Notes: a model not told the origin generated them from the sequence alone. Counted from the first letter of the stretch, positions 8,472 to 15,167 are shown. The stretch: 17,658 nt of DNA from Candidatus Eiseniibacteriota bacterium (GCA_020052115.1 JAGVPR010000058.1:1-17658), one strand, 5' to 3'. Numbers and translations are program-made.

Positions 8472-8807
8472 TCAATCGTCCGGCCCTCGATGCGCCGTCG
8501 CTTCCTCGTCCACCCAGTCCTCCTCCTCCCACGACATTCCCTTCCGACCGGGCACCTTCCGCGTCGGCCCGGCCTTGCAAGTCCGGCAGCTCTTCGGTCC
8601 GTAGCAGAACGTCTCCCGCCGGTAGCGCCGCACCGAGGGGTTCCACTGATCAATGATCATCTCGACGGCCATCTCGCAGCCCCAGATGCAGGTCGTGCAC
8701 TTCGTGGAATAGGTCACCGCTGCGAGCCGCTGGTGGCCGCGCTCGCGATAGACATCGAGGGCCGGCGGGTGCGAAAGGAATTTGATCGTGCTCCGACCCA
8801 GGACCAC
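8472..8807 (-). CDS. Short Cys-rich paralogue (C-terminal module only)
   Basis: The 111-residue frame starts at GTG 8807 and carries only the C-terminal module of the family. It has six cysteines: 37, 40 and 44 in KCTTCIWGC, and 68, 74 and 77 in FCYGPKSCRTC. The full-length copy at 5250-5888 has four. From HPPALDVYRERGH to the stop the two proteins are nearly identical, while their DNA differs by roughly 15% over the last 100 bp, mostly at synonymous sites. The N-terminal OB-like domain is missing. No good ribosome-binding site precedes the GTG; an AAGGAGGT at 8846-8853 is about 40 nt too far upstream. It could be a functional one-domain protein or a 5'-truncated copy. It lies between the SUMF1-like gene (93-nt gap, same frame) and the C25 gene. 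Confidence 0.55.
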   Translation of the reverse strand: MVLGRSTIKFLSHPPALDVYRERGHQRLAAVTYSTKCTTCIWGCEMAVEMIIDQWNPSVRRYRRETFCYGPKSCRTCKAGPTRKVPGRKGMSWEEEDWVDEEATAHRGPDD

Positions 8808-8900
8808 GGGCGAGCGCCGGCGGGCGGTGCAGTCAGTCCGTTCTGACCTCCTTCCATTGTCTTCGTGGCGTACCTTTCGGGACGGACAGGTTCTCCCCGC

Positions 8901-9881
8901 TCAACGATAGCCTGCTTTGATTCTGCCCCAAGTCCTGATCTCGACGGAGACCAGGTCGGAGGTCCGGACGGTGCGGAATCCCAAACCGCTACCCGATTGC
9001 GGCGTACCGTAGTCGCTCCTGTCCGAGCACCGAAGATACGTGTCGGCCTGCCAGTACGCTCCGCCCCGCTGAATCCGATATGAACCTCCAGCCTGTCCGG
9101 TGGGATCAGTCTCAGGCCCGGACCCATAGGCGCCGTACCAGTCGTTCACCCATTCTTCGACATTACCGGCGAGATCGCTCAGGCTCAGAAAACTATCCCC
9201 CGACGGGTGGCTACCCACCGGCTCCGGGTGGTCCACGTTTGAACCGTAGTTCGCCAGCCCGGGGGCCGGCGCCGTATTCCCCCACGGGTAGACCCGCTCA
9301 TCGTCGTACTGGGCTGCGTATTCCCACTCCGCCTCCGTTGGCAGCCGGTACCCGTCTGCGAGGTAAGGATTCCCACCCGGTCCGCACGGCCAGTCATTCG
9401 AGAAAGCGTGTAAGTAGGCGGGAGTCCGGCCCTCCATTCCGCTTCTCCAGTCACAATACGCTGCGGCGCCGTGCCAACTCATGTAAGCAACCGGCCACTG
9501 CTCGTACCCTGATACAACGCTGAAGCTCCCCGCTCCGTAATCAATCCAACATTGGTTCTGCCCGCCGCCTTCGTTGAGGTAGATCAATTCCCTCCCGCTC
9601 GCCATATCCGTGACGATACCGGTCGCCTCGGAGACGCTGATGGTCCCTTGCCCCAATGCCCACTGCAAGGCGTACGCGTACTCTGCGTTCGTCACCTCGT
9701 AGCGATCCATGAAGAACGAGTGAGTCAGCGTCACCGTGTGAACGGGCTCAGCCACGCCAGCTTCACCCATCTCGAAAGATCCGGCTGGAACCTCAATCGT
9801 CTCAGCAGCGAGCGTCGCAGACACGGCCAGGCCATGGATCAGAACGAGTCCACACAACAACGTCTTCAGAGGAGAATTCAT
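8901..9881 (-). CDS. Secreted SUMF1/FGE-fold protein lacking the catalytic cysteines
   Basis: ATG at 9881 follows GGAAGGAGG and gives 326 residues. A signal peptide (1-26, ending ATLAA) precedes a full SUMF1/FGE-sulfatase fold: VPAGSFEMGE near 35, MDRYEVTNAEYA, PVAYMSWHGAAAYCDW, RLPTEAEWEYAA, YPWGN, DLAGNVEEWVNDWYG, RIQRGGAYW and GLGFRTVR. True formylglycine-generating enzymes have two active-site cysteines around the segment equivalent to RGGAYWQADTYLRCSDR. Here the first is replaced (AYWQ) and the second is not at the expected place, so sulfatase activation is unlikely. Proteins of this fold without the cysteines serve as binding or structural modules or as unrelated enzymes. It lies 87 bp downstream of the 870-residue secreted protein gene and may share its transcript. 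Confidence 0.85.
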   Translation of the reverse strand: MNSPLKTLLCGLVLIHGLAVSATLAAETIEVPAGSFEMGEAGVAEPVHTVTLTHSFFMDRYEVTNAEYAYALQWALGQGTISVSEATGIVTDMASGRELIYLNEGGGQNQCWIDYGAGSFSVVSGYEQWPVAYMSWHGAAAYCDWRSGMEGRTPAYLHAFSNDWPCGPGGNPYLADGYRLPTEAEWEYAAQYDDERVYPWGNTAPAPGLANYGSNVDHPEPVGSHPSGDSFLSLSDLAGNVEEWVNDWYGAYGSGPETDPTGQAGGSYRIQRGGAYWQADTYLRCSDRSDYGTPQSGSGLGFRTVRTSDLVSVEIRTWGRIKAGYR

Positions 9882-9968
9882 GGCGCCTTCCTCCTTCCAT
9901 CTCGGCCAGAGCGCCAGCGCGATCGCGAGCCACGCGGAGGCTGAGAGATTGCCCCGGCAGCCCGAGAA

Positions 9969-12581
9969 CTACCGCACGATCACGACACGACTCCGCAGAC
10001 CCCTTTCCCTGCCGAGACCGGCCTCCACCAGGTAAATCCCTGAGGGCAGCGGCCGGCCCATTGCGTCGCGGCCATCCCAAGTCCACGACGAAGGCGCGCC
10101 GCTTGCATCGTGGTGCGCGACGACACGACCGCCCGGATCGTAGATTCGGATCCCGCCGATCCCGCCGCCTGGCGATACAAGCGTGAACGGTCCGGCTCCC
10201 GGCGAGCCGATGACCCTGAGCGCGGGAGGCGCCGCGCCTTCCGCCTCGTCTTCGGAAACAACGGTGATGTCCTGCACGGTACGCGCGATCAGCCGCCATC
10301 CGCCCGGATCAGGCGACGCGTTGCCCAGCCAAACGGCGAGCGATTGGCCATCATGGCCACCGGCGGCCATGACTCTCATGCCGAGGTCGTTTGACATGGT
10401 GAACGCTGGCCCAACGCTCCCCTCGAAATCCATGTACGCACCGCGCGGAATCGGAGTCCCGATGAACGGATCGCTCCACACGATCATCGTGTGATAGCCG
10501 TTGTGCGTGACGTCAGGCTCAGCTTGATCGGATGTCGCTGCGATGATTGGAATACCGTCCCCGTCGAGAGGCGTTCCCCCCGGTGTGACACGCCCTGCGT
10601 AAATGTCAGCACCGCCTGCGCGAGAGTCCTGCCATGCCACAACATAATTGGCCCCGTCGAACGCAACTGCCGGATACTGCTGAACCCCCGTGGCCGCGCA
10701 GATCGAGATCGGGCTGCCCACGAGCGCTCCTGCTGCATCGACGAGCCTGCCGACGATGTTTGTATCGGACGCGTTGCTCAGACGGAAGACGACGAGGTAG
10801 CCGTCACCGTCGCTTGCCACGTGTGGATCGGTGAGATTGGAGCTCATCCTGGAGATCATGGTCGTGGCGACAACTGACGCGTCCGAATCGAGCAGCGCGA
10901 GGGCGATCTGCGACGAACTCGGCGGGTTCGAGTACGGGGAGGCAAGGAGATAGTTCGTGCCATTGGAAGCCAGGGACGGCGAGCCGGCATAAGCCAACGC
11001 CGTCCCGTCCCAGATCAGCTTGCCTTGTGGACTGCCGGCAAAGAAGTCGTGCGAGCTTACGCCGCGGATGTCCGTACCGGCCTGGTCGAACCAGGCGACG
11101 ACGAAGTCCTCACCGTCGTTTGCGAGAGCTGGAAAAAACTGGTTGTCAGGGACACCGCAGAGCATCTCGTTCATTCCGATGGAGACGCCGTCGTCGTCGT
11201 AGTGGGCCACGTAGATGTCGAACCCCGCCCCCGGCTCTGCCGACTGCCCGCTCGACCACGCGACCGCGTATCCGGCGTAGGAGCCCTGACCCTTGATACG
11301 CGTGATCGCGGCCCCTCCGTCCTGGTGGTAGTCACGCCAGATGCGCCTCGGGGAGGCATCCAGAAATGTCCCGGACGCGTTGCGGCGGCGCCCGAAGAGG
11401 TCCGCCAGCTGCTCCACCACGCCTGGGTTGTAGGTCACTTTCTCGGACCACACGATGAGTGGCGTGCTTTCACCCCCGATAGCAGGCTCGAGAACCACGT
11501 CGATCCCGGGGCGCACGGCCAGCGGCGGGCCGTCGAGGACGGCTCCTCCATTCGTCACCCGAGCTGTCCAGAGGGTCTCGTTGACGTCCAGCGTGAAGGA
11601 CTCCGTCCAGCAGAGCTGATAGTTGAATCCATCGTGGGTCACGTGCGGCGAGAGGACCTGCCCGGTCCCCGATTCGACAGCGAAGCCACCGGCATCGAGA
11701 ACGGAGAGAACGCTCCCCGAAGTGGAAATCCGGGCCGCATAGAGACGCGGCAGGATGTCGAAGACGGCAAGAAACTGCCGGCCTCCTCCAGCCGCGACCT
11801 GCGCCACGCTCACCGAGAAACCCGAAGCGACGAGCACCGACGGCGACCAGGCGCCGAAGCCCCCGAACTGCGCGACGCAGCGGATCCCAGACCCGCTGTG
11901 ATAGACGAGGACGATGTCCTCGGTCGGCACATCTCGGGCCATATCCGGGCTGCCGCCGGCCACGACGAACATTCCGGCCGTCGAGAGCGGCGCGCCGACA
12001 GACGGAACGGTGTTGACGTAGATTCCGGTCGATGTCGCCGCAGCGACCCGAGCACTGCCGTCCGGCAGTCCGACGAGGCTCGGCCTCCCGAACGACTCGG
12101 CGCGGTCGAGGATGAGGAACGGGGATTCAGTGGGCATGCCCGCCTCGTCCACACGTACCCCCCAGATGTTCCCATCTGAACCGTCGTACCGGATCCAGAC
12201 GACGAGGTAGTTCGAGCCGACGGCGGCGACGTCGGGACCATCCACGGAGCCCGCAGAGATCTCAACGGAGTCCAAGACAATACCCTGCGATGCCGGCTGT
12301 CCTGACGTCGGCAGGGCCATCACCCCGATTCCGGAATAGCGGTCTCCGGCGCCACACCCGAGAATGTTCTCGAACGCAACGATGTAGTTCGGAGCCGAGG
12401 TCTCCCGCGCGACAGCCACGGTGGCCTCCGCGGGCCACCGGGTCGCCGGATCGACGAGGAAGGCGGGGCCAAGAACCGGGTCCGCGGATGCCGCCTTGAC
12501 AACGAAGAGCAGGGGGAGAAGAGAACCGACGATGCGGTGAAGCGAAGTGCGCTCTCTCGGGAACGGGTGACAGGGTCTCAT
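9969..12581 (-). CDS. Large secreted repeat protein with FlgD-like C-terminal domain
   Basis: ATG at 12581 follows GGAGG at 5-nt spacing and gives 870 residues. An in-frame start further upstream (12677) falls inside the promoter and is rejected. Residues 1-32 form a signal peptide (LLPLLFVVKAASA). The body repeats a pattern like YPAVAFDGANYVVAWQDSR followed by DIYAGRV-x-x-GG-x-LDGDGI-x-I. It is clearest at residues about 120-180 and 480-750 and is typical of bladed beta-propeller proteins. The last ~75 residues (IRIYDPGGRVVAHHDASG, then WDGRDAMGRPLPSGIYLV) form a FlgD-like C-terminal domain as in the C25 peptidase, which suggests the same export route. No catalytic motif is seen. Function is unknown; adhesion or surface display is possible. 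Confidence 0.85.
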   Translation of the reverse strand: MRPCHPFPRERTSLHRIVGSLLPLLFVVKAASADPVLGPAFLVDPATRWPAEATVAVARETSAPNYIVAFENILGCGAGDRYSGIGVMALPTSGQPASQGIVLDSVEISAGSVDGPDVAAVGSNYLVVWIRYDGSDGNIWGVRVDEAGMPTESPFLILDRAESFGRPSLVGLPDGSARVAAATSTGIYVNTVPSVGAPLSTAGMFVVAGGSPDMARDVPTEDIVLVYHSGSGIRCVAQFGGFGAWSPSVLVASGFSVSVAQVAAGGGRQFLAVFDILPRLYAARISTSGSVLSVLDAGGFAVESGTGQVLSPHVTHDGFNYQLCWTESFTLDVNETLWTARVTNGGAVLDGPPLAVRPGIDVVLEPAIGGESTPLIVWSEKVTYNPGVVEQLADLFGRRRNASGTFLDASPRRIWRDYHQDGGAAITRIKGQGSYAGYAVAWSSGQSAEPGAGFDIYVAHYDDDGVSIGMNEMLCGVPDNQFFPALANDGEDFVVAWFDQAGTDIRGVSSHDFFAGSPQGKLIWDGTALAYAGSPSLASNGTNYLLASPYSNPPSSSQIALALLDSDASVVATTMISRMSSNLTDPHVASDGDGYLVVFRLSNASDTNIVGRLVDAAGALVGSPISICAATGVQQYPAVAFDGANYVVAWQDSRAGGADIYAGRVTPGGTPLDGDGIPIIAATSDQAEPDVTHNGYHTMIVWSDPFIGTPIPRGAYMDFEGSVGPAFTMSNDLGMRVMAAGGHDGQSLAVWLGNASPDPGGWRLIARTVQDITVVSEDEAEGAAPPALRVIGSPGAGPFTLVSPGGGIGGIRIYDPGGRVVAHHDASGAPSSWTWDGRDAMGRPLPSGIYLVEAGLGRERGLRSRVVIVR

Positions 12582-12648
12582 GGCGGCCTCCGAGGTCACG
12601 GTCATCAGGTCGGGCAGGCTGCAAGAAACTCGTCTAATCGAGCGCTGC

Positions 12649-12677
12649 ATTCTAGCACATTGGTGGCATTCTTGCAA
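12649..12677 (-). promoter_or_regulatory. Sigma-70-type promoter for the 870-residue secreted protein
   Basis: On the minus strand TTGCAA (12672-12677) and TAGAAT (12649-12654) are exactly 17 nt apart, with TGC before the -10 (extended -10). The expected start near 12642 leaves a ~60-nt leader before the ATG at 12581. The promoter abuts the truncated integrase gene on the other strand. Confidence 0.65.
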
Positions 12678-12680
12678 GAA
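12669..12680. repeat. 12-bp palindrome over the -35 box
   Basis: TTCTTGCAAGAA is a perfect palindrome that contains the -35 box of the leftward promoter. TGCAAGAAA also occurs about 50 bp away (near 12620-12628), downstream of the -10. The arrangement could be an operator, or chance. Confidence 0.4.
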
Positions 12681-12685
12681 AGCGT

Positions 12686-13228
12686 ATGACGCAGGTGTTG
12701 TATCAGTTGTTGTGGTGGTCCGACGTGGACCTTCAAGCGGGCACCGTTGCTGTCCGTCAATCGCTTGAGGAAACGAAGTCCGGTCTTTGCTTCAAGCCTC
12801 CGAAGACCCAGAAGGGGCGGCGGCTCATCCCCCTCCCCACTCTCACCGTTGAGCAGTTGCGCCTGCATAGGCGCCAGCAAGCCGAGGACCGTCTCAAGAT
12901 CGGTCCCGACTACCAGGATCATGGCCTCGTGTTCGCACAGCCGGACGGGCAGCCCTCCAAACCAAGCGGTCTGACGAACGGCTTCATAACACTCCTGGCC
13001 CGCGCCGGCCTCCCTCGGATGCGATTCCACGACCTGAGGCACGGCCACGCGACGCACATCCTCCGCGAAGGCGTTCACCCGAAGGTGGTCTCAGAGCGCC
13101 TCGGACATTCGACCGTGGGGATTACCCTCGACACCTACTCGCACGTCCTGCCTGGCCTGCGGGAAGACGCGGCCCGGAAGATGGATTCTGCACTCAGATT
13201 GGCGCTCGAAGAAGTGCGGCAGAAGTAG
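12686..13228 (+). pseudogene. 5'-truncated tyrosine recombinase (phage integrase), C-terminal catalytic part
   Basis: The 180-residue open frame matches only the C-terminal catalytic part of tyrosine recombinases. Homology starts near WWSDVDL (residue 11), where intact members have a TGLRRGE-type motif with the first catalytic Arg. That Arg and the whole N-terminal DNA-binding region (about 200 residues) are missing. The remaining residues are present: Lys40 in PPKTQKGRR, His115 and Arg118 in RFHDLRHGHAT, His141 in RLGHSTV and Tyr151 in TYSHVLPGL. Without the first Arg and the core-binding domain it should be inactive. The 5' break coincides with the promoter region of the neighbouring gene. 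It points towards the tRNA-Cys fragment 150 bp away, the usual layout of an integrase beside its own att site, so it is probably the remnant of an earlier element at the same tRNA. Confidence 0.8.
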
Positions 13229-13286
13229 CGCCGGGCCGAGCAGTCACCGGGGGGGAACCGCATCCGGGAGCCTTCCGGCGCGAAGT

Positions 13287-13308
13287 GATTAGCAAACCGA
13301 TTAGCAAA
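13287..13308. repeat. Direct repeat GATTAGCAAA, possible integrase arm-type sites
   Basis: GATTAGCAAA occurs at 13287-13296 and 13299-13308, 12 bp apart. It lies between the truncated integrase and the tRNA att site. Short direct repeats in this position are often arm-type binding sites of tyrosine integrases; that role is inference. Confidence 0.5.
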
Positions 13309-13345
13309 AGCCCCGTCGAGCCTTCTCCGGCCTGGCGGGGTTTCT
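13307..13345. terminator. Bidirectional terminator beside tRNA-Cys att site
   Basis: AAAGCCCCG (13307-13315) pairs with CGGGGTTTC (13336-13344) around an inner GCC/GGC stem. On the minus strand the hairpin is followed by CTTTTG and lies 33 nt past the tRNA CCA end, fitting the original tRNA-Cys terminator. On the plus strand GGGGTTTCTT follows, fitting the truncated integrase. Confidence 0.6.
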
Positions 13346-13378
13346 TCTGTTACGTGTTGCTTTTCAGCGAGTCCGCGT

Positions 13379-13423
13379 TGGAGGCGCCAACCAGATTCGA
13401 ACTGGTGAATAACGGTTTTGCAG
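13379..13423 (-). other. att site: displaced 3' part of tRNA-Cys(GCA)
   Basis: On the minus strand this reads as the anticodon loop CTGCAAA (anticodon GCA at 13419-13421), the 3' anticodon strand ACCGT, a 5-nt variable loop, the T arm ACCAG-TTCGAAT-CTGGT, the acceptor strand TGGCGCC, discriminator T and CCA (13379-13381). The bases upstream do not restore the gene: only 1 of 5 anticodon-stem pairs forms and the D arm fails. A tRNA 3' half next to an integrase is the hallmark of a junction where an element integrated into the tRNA. The tRNA 3' end faces the chromosome, so the intact tRNA-Cys should lie at the far end of the element, beyond the right edge. Confidence 0.85.
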
Positions 13424-13439
13424 GAGTTATCGCAACCCC

Positions 13440-14651
13440 CTAAGAGTTGGCCCCGCGCGCTCTTGTGTTTTCAAGAACGCGGATGGGACCACGTTTGGGA
13501 CCACTTCCGTTGCCGTTTCGGCCGCCACCGGCCGCGTGTTCGCCCGAGAGCGCCACGGGCGTACCAGCGGCCGCGACCTTGCGTTCGGACGCAACGTGGG
13601 CCGCCCCGCTGCGCCTGGGGCGATCCTGGTGCGCGGCCGCCGTTCGGCGCTCGACCCGATCGAGGTCGGCGAAGAGGGCCTCGTCCGAGAGCCCGGCGTA
13701 TCGCTCCGTCATCCGGCTCGTCGAATGCCCGAGCATCCGCTGGAGCGCCGCGAGGCTCCCTCCCCTCTCGAGGTAGCAGCACGCGAACGTGTGCCGGAGC
13801 TGGTGCCAGTGCCACACGACACGGTTGCCCTTCGGCATCCGCCCTGTGCTCCGGTACGCGATGTTGCACGAGTTCTTCGAACGAAACGGCGAGACGTAGA
13901 CGCTGTCCGCGATCTTCCGCAATCCCTCGATCGCTTCTCGCGCCCCGGCCGACAGCGGCACGCGCCGAACACGCCCCGACTTCGTTCCCTCGAGAACGAG
14001 GTGCGGCCGGGGCTCATCGACGACGTGCCTCCACTGAAGCGTGCGAAGCTCTCCCCACCGGAGGCCCGTGTGGACCGCCAGGTGGATGCAGAGCGATTCC
14101 TTCGGCCGGGCGAACAGCAGGATCCGATCGAGCTGCTCGTCGGTCAGGCGGCGAGGCGCGTGCTCGGCGATCCGCGGCATGAGGTCTCGCCGCCAGGGCG
14201 CCTTCACGATCTCGCCTGCGTCCACCGCGTAACGAAGCAGGCATCGAACGTCCGAGAGAACGTGGCCGACCGTTTGAGGCTTCATCAGTCCATCGAGCCG
14301 CGTGCGGAGGGCGCGCAGGTCGGCGTAGGTGAGCGCCGCCAGGTCGATCACGCCGATCGCCGGCTCGATGTGCTGCTTCCACCTCTGTTCCGTGAGCTTC
14401 ACCCCCTTCTCGTTCCGGCGCTGCTTGACCCACTCCGTCATCCAGCGCCCGGCGAACTCGGAGACCGTCACTGCATTGGGCATGCTCGCCTCCCGGATCT
14501 CCCGCTCGATGTCATCGAGCGTTCCGGCGAGAAGATCGCGGGCGGTCTCCAGCTCCCGCGTGCCCAGCGCGCGGCGGTACGTCCTGCCCTTCACGAACAT
14601 CCGGGCGTAGTACCAGCCGCCGCGCTTAACGAGGTTTCGAGGCCGGCGCAA
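13440..14651 (-). CDS. Tyrosine recombinase / site-specific integrase (intact)
   Basis: The full catalytic set is present: Arg198 (HTGLRWGEL), Lys224 (EGTKSGRVRRVPL), His283 and Arg286 (HQLRHTFA), His309 (MLGHST) and the nucleophile Tyr318 (MTERYAGLSD). An N-terminal AP2-like region (GGWYYARMFVKGRTYRRALG) and a SAM-like core-binding domain (VSEFAGRWMTEWV, about 62-155) precede it. I chose TTG at 14651 (403 residues) because AAAGGAGA lies 6 nt before it; an ATG at 14690 would give 416 and overlap the HTH gene further. The ~85 residues after the Tyr region are Ala/Gly/Arg-rich, probably disordered, and unusual in length. The stop is 16 nt from the tRNA-Cys fragment, so this enzyme most likely integrates at tRNA-Cys. 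It is the last gene of the element operon. Confidence 0.9.
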   Translation of the reverse strand: MRRPRNLVKRGGWYYARMFVKGRTYRRALGTRELETARDLLAGTLDDIEREIREASMPNAVTVSEFAGRWMTEWVKQRRNEKGVKLTEQRWKQHIEPAIGVIDLAALTYADLRALRTRLDGLMKPQTVGHVLSDVRCLLRYAVDAGEIVKAPWRRDLMPRIAEHAPRRLTDEQLDRILLFARPKESLCIHLAVHTGLRWGELRTLQWRHVVDEPRPHLVLEGTKSGRVRRVPLSAGAREAIEGLRKIADSVYVSPFRSKNSCNIAYRSTGRMPKGNRVVWHWHQLRHTFACCYLERGGSLAALQRMLGHSTSRMTERYAGLSDEALFADLDRVERRTAAAHQDRPRRSGAAHVASERKVAAAGTPVALSGEHAAGGGRNGNGSGPKRGPIRVLENTRARGANS

Positions 14652-14835
14652 GGCGAGTCTCCTTTCTGTTGCGCCTTGCCAACCAGGCATCGAGCTCCGT
14701 ACGGCGGAACCTTACCGCACCCCCGGCACGAAGCGAGGGGATTCGACCGCGCCAAATCCACTGATAGAGCGTCCTCGGCTTGACGCGCAGGTACGCCGCT
14801 GCTTCCTTGACAGTGAGGAGGGGTTCGGTCGTCAC
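14626..14835 (-). CDS. Excisionase-type helix-turn-helix protein
   Basis: The 69-residue product is a MerR-like HTH of the excisionase family: LLTVKEAAAYLRVKPRTLYQ, then WRGRIPSLRAGGAVRFRRTELDAWL, the classic HTH_17 layout (TVKEAAAYL helix, recognition helix RTLYQW, RIP wing, VRFRR). Such proteins act as recombination directionality factors for a neighbouring integrase or as repressors. The GTG start at 14835 overlaps the stop of the SpoVG-like gene by 3-4 bp (GTGA), implying translational coupling. Its 3' end overlaps the integrase start by 26 bp. Confidence 0.85.
   Translation of the reverse strand: MTTEPLLTVKEAAAYLRVKPRTLYQWIWRGRIPSLRAGGAVRFRRTELDAWLARRNRKETRLAPASKPR
14658..14665 (-). promoter_or_regulatory. 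Ribosome-binding site deciding the TTG start of the integrase
   Basis: AAAGGAGA on the minus strand lies 6 nt before TTG at 14651, inside the 3' end of the HTH gene. No comparable site precedes the ATG at 14690. Confidence 0.55.
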
Positions 14836-15167
14836 GCGCGCCCCCCTTCCGGACGCGCGCCACCTTCGCTATCAGCGCCCATGACCATGCGAAGCTGGCC
14901 GATGATTACCGACTCGAACTGGTCTGCCGTCGTGCGATCGACCGGATGGTGGAGCGGATGCGGCCGTCCAGACGAGCCGAGCTTCCTCGGGTAGGTCAGG
15001 AACAGGTGGCCGGACGCATCCCGGCGGATCGCGATGTCGTTCAGGAACACCCCGCCGTACCGGCAGGACACGAATGCGACCAGGCCGTCGGTGGCGTTCG
15101 GGACCGGCCGAACCCGGACCTCGCCGATTTCGTGAATTGTGTGTATGGCTTTCTGCGTCTCGGACAT
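14832..15167 (-). CDS. SpoVG-like small DNA-binding protein (tentative)
   Basis: The 111-residue product has the look of the SpoVG family. A first strand region (EVRVRPVPN) is followed by LVAFVSCRYGGVFLNDIAIR, a hairpin with GHLFLTYPRK, then HPLHHPVDRTTADQFESVII. SpoVG-type proteins are short site-specific DNA or RNA binders; homologues are common in plasmids and phages of several phyla. The match is by pattern only, and the charged N-terminus (MSETQKAIHTIHEIGE) is not typical. ATG at 15167 follows GGAGGAG and lies 2 nt from the stop of the DUF3987 gene. The first codons carry a repeat unit shared with that gene's 3' end. Possible role: element regulator or replication accessory. Confidence 0.6.
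   Translation of the reverse strand: MSETQKAIHTIHEIGEVRVRPVPNATDGLVAFVSCRYGGVFLNDIAIRRDASGHLFLTYPRKLGSSGRPHPLHHPVDRTTADQFESVIIGQLRMVMGADSEGGARPEGGRA
15131..15148. repeat. Third copy of the TGTGAATTC-type motif
   Basis: CGTGAATTGTGTGTATGG matches the unit at 15291-15317 with one 9-bp unit removed and one base changed (C to G at 15139). It lies in codons 8-13 of the SpoVG-like gene, in a different reading frame from the copies in the DUF3987 gene. Confidence 0.6.

Noticed and set aside
8355..8646. Longer start for the C25 peptidase (873 residues)
   Set aside because: The extra 97 residues are antisense-like read-through of the Cys-rich gene and would bury the signal peptide. The ATG at 8355 has a strong ribosome-binding site.
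8472..9881. A single fused SUMF1-like plus Cys-rich gene split by a nonsense mutation
   Set aside because: The two frames are in phase across the TGA at 8901-8903. However, the SUMF1 fold ends naturally just before the stop, the 31 intervening codons look random, and the Cys-rich family is not fused to SUMF1 in the other copy.
11025..12179. 384-residue open frame on the plus strand
   Set aside because: Antisense to the 870-residue secreted protein, with low-quality Arg/Asp/Val-rich sequence and no recognisable motif.
13379..13454. Complete tRNA-Cys gene
   Set aside because: The length fits, and 6 of 7 acceptor pairs could form with GGGGCCA, but those bases are integrase codons. Only 1 of 5 anticodon-stem pairs forms and the D stem fails. 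Only the 3' part is genuine.
13536..14783. 415-residue open frame on the plus strand
   Set aside because: Antisense to the integrase, which has all catalytic residues. The plus-strand frame also crosses into the HTH gene.
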